64,000 nucleotides of DNA from Chitinophaga sp. HK235 (lineage in GTDB: Bacteria; Bacteroidota; Bacteroidia; Chitinophagales; Chitinophagaceae). Shown one piece after another: positions 9,053 through 17,825 of the stretch; position 1 is the stretch's first letter; the number at the start of each line of letters is the position of its first letter. The DNA lies in NCBI RefSeq assembly GCF_018255755.1, contig NZ_CP073766.1, positions 6,384,501 through 6,448,500 of the forward strand, read 5' to 3'. Under the pieces are notes generated by a model. The model saw only the letters and a program-made list of their open reading frames with translations. It had not been told where the DNA came from and searched no databases. The position numbers and the translations under genes were made by a program.

Positions 9053-9951
9053 CTGCCATAAATATCCAGTCCGGTCTTAAAGGTATTACAGTGTGCATTT
9101 ACAATGTCGCTGATACGGGTAGAATAACCGCCGCCCATGGCTACGGCGCAGGGGATGTTATGTTTATACAGCAGGCTGAAGACCAACTCATCGCGCTGCA
9201 GACAGCCTGCAGCGGTGACCTTGAGCTTACCGAACCGGTCTGTTTCCAGGATATCTACTCCTGACAGGTAAAACACAATATCAGGTTTTACCTGATCTAT
9301 CAGCCGTGGCAGTGTTTCTTCGAGCAGCTGCAGATAAGGGCCGGTGGTCATTCCATCGGGCAACGGAATATCGAGGTCTGAAGTTTCTTTGTGGAAAGGA
9401 TAGTTATGAGCGCCATGCATGCTGAAGGTGAATACCTTGTCATTGCCGGCAAACAGGGCGGCGGTGCCGTTGCCCTGGTGTACGTCAAGGTCTGTTACCA
9501 GTATCTTTTTTGCTTTCTTTTGCTGTAACAGGTAATTGGCGGCGATGCCGAAATCGTTGAGTAGGCAGAAACCTTCTCCATGGTCGGCAAAGGCGTGATG
9601 GGTGCCGCCGGCCACGTTGAATCCGATACCGTGGTCCAGGGCATGCAGGGCGATGTCGATGGTGCCCTGGGCAATAACGATCTCCCGTTGTGTGAGCAGC
9701 GGCGATTGTCTAAAGCCGATATGACGCTGTTCCTTGTCTGATAAGGTCTGGTCTCTCAGCTTCTCCCACCAGGAAAGATCATGGGTGCCCAGTATGGTTT
9801 CCGCTGTGGCGGGAAGAGGCGCAAACAGCTGTTCGGCAACGATAACGCCTTCCCGCAGCAGCTGGGCGGGTATCAGCTCGTATTTCACCATCGGGAAACG
9901 ATGGTCTGCCGGCAACGGATGCGTATATATATCGTGATAAGCAATTTTCAT
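9049..9951 (-). CDS. Histone deacetylase-fold (AcuC/HDAC family) amidohydrolase
   Basis: 300 aa. Arginase/deacetylase fold zinc enzyme that removes acetyl groups from lysine or small acetylated amines. Visible motifs are the catalytic His pair in GGTHHAFADHGEGFC (118-119), the zinc ligands in TDLDVHQGNGT (Asp156, His158) and a third Asp in YLSGVDILETD, so all key residues are present. The gene follows PdeM on the same strand with a 9-bp gap (PdeM stop at 9961), so it may be co-transcribed with the repair genes. The real substrate cannot be told from sequence. Confidence 0.9.
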   Translation of the reverse strand: MKIAYHDIYTHPLPADHRFPMVKYELIPAQLLREGVIVAEQLFAPLPATAETILGTHDLSWWEKLRDQTLSDKEQRHIGFRQSPLLTQREIVIAQGTIDIALHALDHGIGFNVAGGTHHAFADHGEGFCLLNDFGIAANYLLQQKKAKKILVTDLDVHQGNGTAALFAGNDKVFTFSMHGAHNYPFHKETSDLDIPLPDGMTTGPYLQLLEETLPRLIDQVKPDIVFYLSGVDILETDRFGKLKVTAAGCLQRDELVFSLLYKHNIPCAVAMGGGYSTRISDIVNAHCNTFKTGLDIYGS

Positions 9952-9960
9952 GATGTAACC

Positions 9961-10626
9961 TTAGTGTGTCTGTATAATCGATTTTCCGGCGATTACAAAC
10001 ACGGTTTCACCCGGAGAAGGGTTCAGGGTGGCCAGACCGGTAAAGTCGCCAAAAGCGGGTAAAATGCCGCAATGCTGACCAAAATAGAAGCAGGGTAAAC
10101 GCAACCGTTGTTTGGCAGGGCCGGCCATCACCACACCGGGATGCAAGTGACCTGAAAAGGTGTACCGGTAGCCATTGCTGTCTTCACAAGGCTCATGCAC
10201 AAAATGAATGTCCCGGATGGTCAGGGTGTCATGTACATCCAGCTGTAATTCACTATATATCTCTTCCTCCATAATATCATGATTGCCCAGCACCAGGTCA
10301 AAACGGATATGGGAAAACTGTCCCCGCCATATCTTGAAATACTGCACTTCATTGTTATGCCGGCTGTGGAACATATCTCCTACAATGATGATACGTACGG
10401 GCAGGAAGCGGGTAATCAGTTGCTGCAAGCGGAACAGGTCTTCCTGCATAATGCCTGCCGGCACTGCAATACCGGCTTTCCGGAAATGAGCCGATTTACC
10501 CAGGTGCAGATCTGACAGTATCAGTGTTTTTTCTTCTTCCCAGAAAATGGCCCTTTCAGGCAATAAATGCCAATGCTGCTCTTTAAACCGGAATATTTCC
10601 TTCCCCGCTGTATCCATATGTTGCAT
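9961..10626 (-). CDS. pdeM: Ligase-associated metallophosphoesterase PdeM
   Basis: 221-aa calcineurin-like phosphoesterase with all family motifs: SDLHLGKSAHFRKAG, GDMFHS, GNHD and SGHLHPG. This subfamily occurs with an ATP-dependent DNA ligase, a DEXH helicase and an MBL-fold exonuclease and is annotated as ligase-associated DNA damage response endonuclease PdeM. The frame opens with TTG at 10635; I prefer ATG 10626 (another ATG lies at 10617). It lies 20 bp after the helicase stop, so the pair is an operon. Confidence 0.9.
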   Translation of the reverse strand: MQHMDTAGKEIFRFKEQHWHLLPERAIFWEEEKTLILSDLHLGKSAHFRKAGIAVPAGIMQEDLFRLQQLITRFLPVRIIIVGDMFHSRHNNEVQYFKIWRGQFSHIRFDLVLGNHDIMEEEIYSELQLDVHDTLTIRDIHFVHEPCEDSNGYRYTFSGHLHPGVVMAGPAKQRLRLPCFYFGQHCGILPAFGDFTGLATLNPSPGETVFVIAGKSIIQTH

Positions 10627-10646
10627 GGGCTGCAAATTATTAATTC

Positions 10647-13112
10647 TTAACCGTTGACTGCAATCAATTTTTTGATACGATCTTCCAGTTTTTCGCTGGT
10701 CATGGTGTCGCGCAGGCTGTCTACCTTAATGGGGAAGCAGAAAGGGGTGAGTTTCTCCGGCTGGGTGATAACGATTTTGCTGTCAGCAATGCGTTCCAGC
10801 GTTTCCCGCAGGCGGGCTTCTTCCATCTGATAAAAAAATGCTTCGTTAAAGGCCTGCTTCAGCAAAAGGTTCTGCGGGTCGTAATCCTTAAATACATTGA
10901 AGAGCAGGGAGGCCGATGACTGCAGGTGGCGGTTGGCTTTGTGTTTGCCGGGAAAACCCTGGAATATCAGCCCGGCGATGACAGCAATGTCCCTGAATTT
11001 ACGGCGGGCCATCTCAGTTGCATTCACACTGGTTTGCAGCTCTGTAAGCAGGTTGTCGGTAGTGAACAGTGTTTTGGCATTTTCTTCGGTAAGTGGAATG
11101 GGCTGGTCCGACAGCAGCTCAAAGCCGTAATCATTCATGGCAATAGAGAAAGTGATAGGCTGGATACGGCTGATACGATAGGCCAGCAGAGCGGCCATCA
11201 CCTCATGTACCAGTCTGCCTTCAAAAGGATATACAAAAAGATGGTAACCATCTTTGGTGTTGATTTTTTCTATCAGCAGTTCATTATCCTTGGGAATATG
11301 GGAAAGCTCCTCCTGTCTGTTGAACAGCGGTTGCAGGGCTATCAGTTCAGGATCTTTTGTGCGGCGGGACAATGCCTCGTTGAACTTGCGGCGCAGCATG
11401 CGGCCCAGGTTGGACGACAAAGGTATACGGCCTCCCTGATAACTGGGCACGATTGTACGTTTGGCGTTGGACTTGCGTACCAGCACCGTCATATCCTTGA
11501 TGAGCACAAACTCGAGGTTACGGCCGGCCAGCGTGAAACTGTCTCCCGGCGAGAGGCGTGAGATAAAACTTTCTTCAATCACACCTACATATCCACCACT
11601 CATAAACTTCACTTTCAGCATAGCATCGCTCACAATGGTACCGATATGTAGCCGGTGGCGCATGGCCAGCATACGGCTTTTGCAGTAGTAGTGGTCGTCC
11701 TGTCTTTCCAGTTTTCTGAACTCGTCGTAACTGCCCAGTGCCTCACCGCCGGTAGTCAGGAAGGCAAGTATCCACAGCCATTCATCTGGTGTAAGATGCT
11801 GGTAGCAGAAGGTTTGGCGGACTTCTTCATATATCTCCGGGGCATAAAAACCATCCGATACGGCGAGGGTCATGAGGTATTGCAGTAGCACATCATAAGC
11901 CAGCAACACGGGCATCCTGCTTTCTATCAGTTCCTCTTCCATGGCTGTTTTTAGGGCTGCGGCCTCTACCAGTTCGAGTGCGTGGGTAGGCAGAAAAAAT
12001 ATTTTGCTGATGGCGCCAGGCTGGTGTCCGCTACGGCCGGCCCTTTGCAGGAAGCGGGCCACCCCTTTGGGGCTACCCACCTGTATGACACTGTCTACCG
12101 GCCGGAAGTCCACCCCCAGGTCCAGGCTGGCAGTACATACCACCGCCTTCAGAATGCCGTTGTGCAGGGCTTCTTCCACCCATATGCGCAGCTCCATGTC
12201 GATGGAGCCGTGGTGCAGCGCCAGGGCGCCTGCCAGCATGGGATCATATTTCAGAAGTGACTGATACCATATTTCCGACTGGGACCGGGTATTGGTAAAA
12301 AGCAGGGTGGTCTGGCTGTCTTCTATAATCGGCAAAGCCTGTGGTAGCATGCGTATGCCCAGGTGTCCTGCCCATGGATAGTTTTCTATCTCATGAGGGA
12401 TCACACTTTGCAGGGAGATATTTTTTTTGAGATTGGCGCGGATGATAAGACCATTTTGGTGATAGGGACCCAGCAAGACTTCCAGGGCTTCGTCGAGATT
12501 GCCGATGGTAGCGGATATGCCCCATATTTTCAGGGACTGTCTGCCGGCGGTTTGCGATAATCCGCGTAGGCGGCTCAGTGCGAGTTCCACCATCACGCCG
12601 CGTTTGCTGCCGATCAGCTCATGCCATTCGTCTATGACCACGGTATGCAGCTGTTTGAACACAGCAGGATATTCTTTCTGGGCCAGCAGCAGATGCAGGC
12701 TTTCCGGCGTGATGATCAGCACTTCAGGCATCTGTTTTTTCTGCTGGGCACGGGCGGCCAGGGGGGTGTCGCCACTGCGGATACCTACCTGCCAGGGAAG
12801 GTCCAGTTCCCGTAATACCTCTTCCATGGCCCTTCCCAGATCTTTGGCCAGTGCACGGAGCGGAGTTATCCACAGCAGCTGCAGTCCGTTTTTTGTTTTT
12901 TGCTGGTAGTCTTTGGGATGGGCATCGATCCAGGCGATCACGGCACCCAGAAAGAGCGAGAAGGTTTTGCCGAAGCCGGTAGGTGCGTTCACTATCCCCG
13001 AAAGGCCCTGCAGATAAGCAGTCCAGGCATCTTCCTGAAATTTGAAAGGCTTCAGTTCCTTATCCGCCAGCCATCCGGTTATCACTTTCCATCCGCGCGT
13101 GTGTTGTTGCAT
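10647..13112 (-). CDS. Ligase-associated DEXH-box DNA helicase (Lhr-like)
   Basis: 821-aa superfamily 2 helicase of the Lhr-like, ligase-associated group. Motif I APTGFGKT is at residues 43-50, motif II DEWH at 161-164, motif III SATIG, then the second RecA-like domain with ASLDLGVDF and motif VI QRAGRSGHQPG, followed by the winged-helix and beta-rich C-terminal part typical of Lhr proteins. It is presumed to unwind or remodel damaged DNA for the associated ligase and nucleases. The cognate ligase and exonuclease lie 6 kb away on the same strand, an unusual split. Confidence 0.93.
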   Translation of the reverse strand: MQQHTRGWKVITGWLADKELKPFKFQEDAWTAYLQGLSGIVNAPTGFGKTFSLFLGAVIAWIDAHPKDYQQKTKNGLQLLWITPLRALAKDLGRAMEEVLRELDLPWQVGIRSGDTPLAARAQQKKQMPEVLIITPESLHLLLAQKEYPAVFKQLHTVVIDEWHELIGSKRGVMVELALSRLRGLSQTAGRQSLKIWGISATIGNLDEALEVLLGPYHQNGLIIRANLKKNISLQSVIPHEIENYPWAGHLGIRMLPQALPIIEDSQTTLLFTNTRSQSEIWYQSLLKYDPMLAGALALHHGSIDMELRIWVEEALHNGILKAVVCTASLDLGVDFRPVDSVIQVGSPKGVARFLQRAGRSGHQPGAISKIFFLPTHALELVEAAALKTAMEEELIESRMPVLLAYDVLLQYLMTLAVSDGFYAPEIYEEVRQTFCYQHLTPDEWLWILAFLTTGGEALGSYDEFRKLERQDDHYYCKSRMLAMRHRLHIGTIVSDAMLKVKFMSGGYVGVIEESFISRLSPGDSFTLAGRNLEFVLIKDMTVLVRKSNAKRTIVPSYQGGRIPLSSNLGRMLRRKFNEALSRRTKDPELIALQPLFNRQEELSHIPKDNELLIEKINTKDGYHLFVYPFEGRLVHEVMAALLAYRISRIQPITFSIAMNDYGFELLSDQPIPLTEENAKTLFTTDNLLTELQTSVNATEMARRKFRDIAVIAGLIFQGFPGKHKANRHLQSSASLLFNVFKDYDPQNLLLKQAFNEAFFYQMEEARLRETLERIADSKIVITQPEKLTPFCFPIKVDSLRDTMTSEKLEDRIKKLIAVNG

Positions 13113-13151
13113 GGAATGAAATTAGCATAAAATGATAAATCCCGAATCGCT

Positions 13152-13159
13152 TATTTTTG
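13152..13159 (+). promoter_or_regulatory. Promoter -7 box (TATTTTTG) abutting the permease ATG
   Basis: Exact TAnnTTTG only 4 bp before ATG 13164. Transcription would begin at or next to the start codon, which suggests a leaderless mRNA. Confidence 0.45.
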
Positions 13160-13163
13160 CAGC

Positions 13164-14486
13164 ATGCTCGCGAAATTTTTCAAGCTCTCCGAAAACAATA
13201 CTACTGTTAAGAAAGAAGTCCTCGCCGGATTGACCACCTTTTCCACGATGGCCTATATTTTGGCCGTCAATCCCAGTATCCTGTCCAGTACGGGAATGGA
13301 TTTTCATGCCCTTATCACCGCTACCGCACTGGCGGCAGCTATCGGCACACTGGTAATGGCCCTGTACGCACGGCTGCCTATTGGTGTGGCACCCGGTATG
13401 GGACTAAACGCTTTTTTTGCTTACACGATTGTAGCGGGGATGGGCTACAGCTGGCAGTTTGCGCTGACAGCCGTTTTCCTTGAAGGGCTTATTTTTATTC
13501 TATTGTCGATGTTCCGGATACGGGAGGCGATCATCAATAGTATCCCTGAAAACCTCAAACACGCTATCTCTGTGGGGATAGGGTTATTGATAGCATTGAT
13601 AGGCATGGCCAATGCCGGTATTATCGAAACAGGTATGCGGCACGTAGGTGAAGGCAAACTGGGCGGTGTGATCCTGAAAATGGGCAATATCACCAGTATA
13701 GGGCCGCTGATTGCACTGATAGGGCTGATTGTGAGTGCAGTGCTGATGTACCGCAAAGTAAATGCTGCCTTGCTCATCGGCATTCTGGCAGCGACTGTAA
13801 TTGGTATCCCCCTGGGCATCACCCATCTGCCCGAAGGGCATCTGGTGAGCCTGCCACCTTCTCTGGCACCTATTGCCTTCAAACTACAATTTGATAAAAT
13901 ATTCAGCCTGGATATGGTGATGATCTTATTCACCCTGCTGATGGTTAACCTCTTTGATACCGTAGGTACGCTGATCGGTTTGTGTAATAAAGCCGGCCTG
14001 TTGGATGAAAAGGGACGGCTGCCCCGGGCCAAACAGGCGCTGATGGCTGATGCGGTGGGTACTACCGCTGCGGGCCTGCTGGGTACCAGTGTGGTGACGG
14101 CTTATGTTGAAAGCGCCAGTGGCATTGCCGCAGGCGGTAAAACAGGGCTGACCGCTTTTACAGTGGCGATCATGTTTTTGCTGGCCCTCTTTTTTGCCCC
14201 GGTGTTTGCCATGATACCACAGGCGGCTACTGCACCGGCGTTGATTATCGTGGGCATGCTGATGATGGGGTCTGTCGTAAAAATTGATTTTAATGATGTG
14301 ACAGAAGCGATACCAGCCTTTCTTGCAATAGTGATGATGCCTTATACCTACAGTATTGCAGAAGGAATTGTATTTGGCATGTTGTCTTATGTATTGCTGA
14401 AAGTACTGACAGGACAATACAAACAGATCAGCCCCGTGATGTATGTGCTGGCCTGTTTGTTTATCATTACTTTCCTGGTGAAATAG
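13164..14486 (+). CDS. NCS2 family purine permease (AzgA/PbuG-like)
   Basis: 440-aa inner-membrane proton symporter of the nucleobase-cation-symport-2 superfamily, AzgA branch (hypoxanthine/guanine/adenine type). The N-terminal KKEVLAGLTTFSTMAYILAVNP and GVAPGMGLNAFFAYT signatures are characteristic, and about 12 hydrophobic segments are visible. The mid-protein LFDTVGTLIGL and GTTAAGLLGTSVVTAYVESASG match the conserved transport-core motifs. It is divergent from the helicase gene (51 bp apart), and its stop directly abuts the stop of the convergent S66 peptidase gene. It belongs to the block that splits the repair cassette. Confidence 0.93.
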   Translation: MLAKFFKLSENNTTVKKEVLAGLTTFSTMAYILAVNPSILSSTGMDFHALITATALAAAIGTLVMALYARLPIGVAPGMGLNAFFAYTIVAGMGYSWQFALTAVFLEGLIFILLSMFRIREAIINSIPENLKHAISVGIGLLIALIGMANAGIIETGMRHVGEGKLGGVILKMGNITSIGPLIALIGLIVSAVLMYRKVNAALLIGILAATVIGIPLGITHLPEGHLVSLPPSLAPIAFKLQFDKIFSLDMVMILFTLLMVNLFDTVGTLIGLCNKAGLLDEKGRLPRAKQALMADAVGTTAAGLLGTSVVTAYVESASGIAAGGKTGLTAFTVAIMFLLALFFAPVFAMIPQAATAPALIIVGMLMMGSVVKIDFNDVTEAIPAFLAIVMMPYTYSIAEGIVFGMLSYVLLKVLTGQYKQISPVMYVLACLFIITFLVK

Positions 14487-15518
14487 TTATTCTTTCAGCG
14501 TTACTTTATCATCGGCCACGGTAAGAGTGTGCATCATACCACATTTGAGGGCATAGTTGTTTTTCTGGTGTCCTACCGGGAAGTTGAAGCATACTGGGTA
14601 TTTAAAGTTTTTGACTTTTTCCTTTACCATATCGTATACGGTACGGCCAAATTCTTCACCCGGATCGTCGGGCTTTAATCTGTTGAAGCCGCCGATGATC
14701 AATCCTGCGAGATTGTCAAACTTGTGGGAACGTTGGATAGTGCCCAGCATACGGTCCAGGTTGTACAGATATTCTCCTACTTCTTCGAGGAACAGAATTT
14801 TACCGTTGGTATCTATTTCTGAGTCGGTGCCGGACACACTTTGTATGACAGACAAGTTACCGCCAATGAGGATGCCGCGTGCCGTGCCTTTGCGGTTGTT
14901 GGGATCAGGAGCTGCCGTGTACTGCATCTTTTTACCGGTGAGAGCCTGATAGATAGACATGATAGTGTCCTGTACAATGGGCTCTGCTTTGTTGAAGTCG
15001 TCCGGGAAGCTGTTGCACATTTTGGAGTGGAGCGTTGCAATACCAAAGTGGCGGTTGATATGGCAGTGAAAGGCGGTAATGTCACTGAACCCGATTACCC
15101 ATTTAGGATTTTTCTGAAAGCGGGAGAAGTCCAGCTGATCTATGATCCGGGCGGCTCCATATCCTCCGCGGCCACACATGATAGCCTTTACATTGTTATC
15201 GTTCAGCATGGCCTGCATGTCTTTTGTTCTTTCTGCATCCGTGCCTCCGAAGCTGTAATCACGTGCTCCTACGGTTTGGCCTATACGAATATTAAACCCC
15301 CAGCTTTCCATGATGCGCAATGAGGGCAGGATCTCTTCTTTTTTAATGTAACCGGCCGGGCAGGTAATACCGATAATGTCCCCGGGTTTCAGATAGGGAG
15401 GCACCTGGAGTTGTTTGGCAGTATCTGTGCCGGTGATGCCAACAGCAGCAAGGGTTTTTATGGCTGGTATACCAGCACCGGCAGTTATAAGCGTGGAAAG
15501 AAAATGTTTACGGTTCAT
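14487..15518 (-). CDS. LD-carboxypeptidase (S66 family), exported
   Basis: 343-aa serine peptidase of the S66 family (LdcA-like), which cleaves the L,D bond of murein tetrapeptides during peptidoglycan recycling. The conserved CGRGGYGAAR loop is present, the nucleophile is Ser145 in GFSDIT, and the Glu/His partners lie in FLEEVGEYLYNLDRML and FPVGHQKNNYALKCG. The N-terminus (MNRKHFLSTLITAGAGIPAIKTLA) looks like a signal or Tat-like leader, so the protein is probably periplasmic, unlike the cytoplasmic E. coli enzyme. Confidence 0.9.
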   Translation of the reverse strand: MNRKHFLSTLITAGAGIPAIKTLAAVGITGTDTAKQLQVPPYLKPGDIIGITCPAGYIKKEEILPSLRIMESWGFNIRIGQTVGARDYSFGGTDAERTKDMQAMLNDNNVKAIMCGRGGYGAARIIDQLDFSRFQKNPKWVIGFSDITAFHCHINRHFGIATLHSKMCNSFPDDFNKAEPIVQDTIMSIYQALTGKKMQYTAAPDPNNRKGTARGILIGGNLSVIQSVSGTDSEIDTNGKILFLEEVGEYLYNLDRMLGTIQRSHKFDNLAGLIIGGFNRLKPDDPGEEFGRTVYDMVKEKVKNFKYPVCFNFPVGHQKNNYALKCGMMHTLTVADDKVTLKE

Positions 15519-15563
15519 GGAATTAAAGTAAACATATTTTTGGGGAATAACGAATAGTGTTCA

Positions 15564-15633
15564 CGCAAAGATGCAAAGCAGGAAAGAAAAAAAATCAACG
15601 TGTAAATTCGTTTTACTGCTTTACACCTTTGCG
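15564..15633. repeat. Imperfect inverted repeat, GCAAAG-rich (REP-like)
   Basis: Arms 15564-15585 and 15612-15633 are complementary at 19 of 22 positions. The sequence closely resembles the perfect inverted repeat at 28759-28823, so this seems to be a second, more decayed copy of a dispersed element. Confidence 0.6.
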
Positions 15634-15659
15634 GATGAAAACAATGGAAGAAGGCCGTG

Positions 15660-16265
15660 CTACTTGTGATTAATAGTGTAAGTCAAACCAACTTTTCCGG
15701 TATTGTTATATGTCGTGGATGTCTGTTCTCTGGAATGTGTAGCAACACTATACCGTGCATTGATACCAAATCCGCAGGGCAGCTGATAACCCGCGCCTAA
15801 TGAAAGATTCAGGCCTGTTCTGTTATATTGGTCTGCTACATTATAACGATGGTCCTCCAGTTGTTCGGTTGCTGCTGCCAGGTAGTTTAGTTCCGGCCCT
15901 GCTTCTATGTATAATTTAGGTGCAGCGTAATATTTGATCATAACAGGAATACTGATGTAATGTTCTTTCCGGGTGGTTTTTATCATTGGTGCAGCAGTAG
16001 TGCTTTCAGACAGTGTATGGGCGTAGTTAAACACACCACTGCCAGTGTTTTTATAATACACTACTTCCGGTTGTATAGCCCAGCGTTTGTTGAGTTTGAC
16101 TTCTGCAAAACCGCCACCATAGATGCCTGTACGATAGTTGTCAAAATTGCCGGTATGATTGGAGAAGTTAAGCCCTCCCTTCAGGCCATAGCTGACTTTT
16201 TTCTGGGCATAGACACCCAATATTGCCGTCAGCACAAACAACAGCACCAATAGAATTTTTCTCAT
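15660..16265 (-). CDS. Outer-membrane beta-barrel (porin-like) protein
   Basis: 201 aa with a signal peptide (MRKILLVLLFVLTAILGVYA) followed by an OmpA/OmpX-like barrel: repeated amphipathic strands beginning YGLKGGLNFSNHTG and ending in an aromatic-rich terminal strand (GKVGLTYTINHK). This is the common PorT/outer-membrane beta-barrel group of Bacteroidota; no function can be assigned. Start 16265 is chosen because it places the signal peptide at the N-terminus; the open frame runs 27 codons further. The 287 bp upstream (16266-16552) show no gene. Confidence 0.8.
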   Translation of the reverse strand: MRKILLVLLFVLTAILGVYAQKKVSYGLKGGLNFSNHTGNFDNYRTGIYGGGFAEVKLNKRWAIQPEVVYYKNTGSGVFNYAHTLSESTTAAPMIKTTRKEHYISIPVMIKYYAAPKLYIEAGPELNYLAAATEQLEDHRYNVADQYNRTGLNLSLGAGYQLPCGFGINARYSVATHSREQTSTTYNNTGKVGLTYTINHK

Positions 16266-16552
16266 AGTAAGATGTTTGTCAGATGATGTAAATACGACTA
16301 TAGGTTGTGACAGTAATGCATTACGGCTGTAAAAGTAACCGGGCAAATGTTAAAGAAATCCTTACATTATCTTTTTTGATTTTCTTTAAGATACCTGATA
16401 AGTTGATGTTGAAATGTAGTCGTGGTAATGTCTTTGTGACATCTTCATAAACCCTGCGTATATGCATGGTGGTGGTACATACTTCAGACGGGGGCTGCGG
16501 GCAGTTATCCCGACTTTCACGTTGGGTTTGACAGCACGCAGCCGCAGCTGCG

Positions 16553-17167
16553 CTAGTTGTGTTCCAGTGCTCTCTTGCCCGGATGGATGTTGTAGGAAAG
16601 GCCGGCGCTGCCAATACCCGATATGTCCGGGTTGAACGCATTGTTGTTGAACAGATAGGTAAAATGCAGGCCAAGGGAAGTATGGCCTATCATAAAGCGG
16701 CAGCCGGTGGTGAGCACCAGGCCAGACACATGTACCTGATCAGTCGCACTTTCTTCTTCATCCAAGTATTCCACATGACGTGTGGCATTGTGAAAGCCGT
16801 AACCCGCGCCGGTGTAGATTCCCAGCCGGGTATGTGCACTGGTCGTTGCAAAATTACCATAGTTGTAGGTGAGCAGCAAAGGAACATCAGCCATAAAGAT
16901 GCTGGTGGAGTTGCCTCCGCTATTGCGGCTGTAACCTGCGTGTAAACTGCCGCCCAGCGCCAGCTGCGTACCGATGGCAAAGGTGGAACGTTTGGAAATG
17001 ATGCCGAAATTGAACCGCGGCGAATAAATGATACCACCTGCAAAATGATTCTTGCCGGTATATACGCCGGCACCGATGGCATGAGCAAAATAGCCTGACT
17101 GACTCCTGGCAGGCATCATCATACATACAAGGCATGCTATGCACAGCCATGTGTAAAGCTTGAACAT
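16553..17167 (-). CDS. Putative outer-membrane beta-barrel protein
   Basis: 204 aa with a signal peptide (MFKLYTWLCIACLVCMMMPARS) then alternating strands (FAHAIGAGVYTGKNHFAGGI, FAIGTQLALGGSLHAGYS, LGIYTGAGYGFHN). Barrel-like and exported, but I recognise no specific family. It is similar in size to its downstream neighbour without obvious sequence identity. It lies downstream of and in the same direction as the Lrp-type regulator gene (39-bp gap between them). Confidence 0.72.
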   Translation of the reverse strand: MFKLYTWLCIACLVCMMMPARSQSGYFAHAIGAGVYTGKNHFAGGIIYSPRFNFGIISKRSTFAIGTQLALGGSLHAGYSRNSGGNSTSIFMADVPLLLTYNYGNFATTSAHTRLGIYTGAGYGFHNATRHVEYLDEEESATDQVHVSGLVLTTGCRFMIGHTSLGLHFTYLFNNNAFNPDISGIGSAGLSYNIHPGKRALEHN

Positions 17168-17206
17168 AGGTGGTTGGTAGGTTTAGGGAATAATTACTGT
17201 CCGCCG

Positions 17207-17704
17207 CTAATATACAACCTGATGTGTTTCTTTTATAACAGAGATCACAAAAATACTTTGGGTATGACTAAGATTATCTAATTCCCCCAGTTTGTTCACA
17301 TAAAACTCCCGGTATTCATCCATATCCTTTACCTGTACCTTGATCATAAAATCAAATTCACCGGAGATATTGAGACATTCCGTTACTTCCTGGAAGGAGA
17401 TGATTTCCTGAATAAATTTTTTGCCGAATTTTTTATTGTGCTCTTTCAGGGTGATGTAACACAGCACAGTCATGCCTTTGTTGATCTTCCGGGCGTCTAC
17501 GATGGCTGCGTATTGTTTGATGACGCCGGCTTGTTCCATTTTGCGGATACGTTCATAAACGGGTGTAGTGCTGAGATTCAGCTGACGGGCAATATCCCTG
17601 ATCGTCATTTTGGCATCCTGTTGCAGCAGTTTGAGAATGCCCATGTCTTTTTCATCCAATGACAGTGGCGGGTGTTCGGTGGTCTGTTCTTTTTTATGGT
17701 CCAT
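17207..17704 (-). CDS. Lrp/AsnC family transcriptional regulator
   Basis: 165 aa. The N-terminal winged helix (MTIRDIARQLNLSTTPVYERI, about residues 34-54) is followed by the AsnC effector-binding domain (VTECLNISGEFDFMIKVQVKDMDEY). These are feast/famine regulators responding to amino acids or related ligands. The start at 17704 (MDHKKEQ) is chosen; the frame extends 20 codons upstream without homology. It is divergent from the MFS pump with a 121-bp shared intergenic region, so that pump is the likeliest local target. Confidence 0.92.
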   Translation of the reverse strand: MDHKKEQTTEHPPLSLDEKDMGILKLLQQDAKMTIRDIARQLNLSTTPVYERIRKMEQAGVIKQYAAIVDARKINKGMTVLCYITLKEHNKKFGKKFIQEIISFQEVTECLNISGEFDFMIKVQVKDMDEYREFYVNKLGELDNLSHTQSIFVISVIKETHQVVY

Positions 17705-17825
17705 TTTTATTATTTTTTGGAATAATGATCTTTTATATAGATAAGTAATAGGTATTTGTTCCAAAATTATTCAATGCATCCGATAGATGTTCTGATTTTT
17801 TATGTTTGTGTCGAAAATTTGTATC

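Noticed and set aside
10926..11561. 211-codon plus-strand open frame inside the helicase gene
   Set aside because: Antisense shadow of the well-conserved DEXH helicase; no family resemblance.
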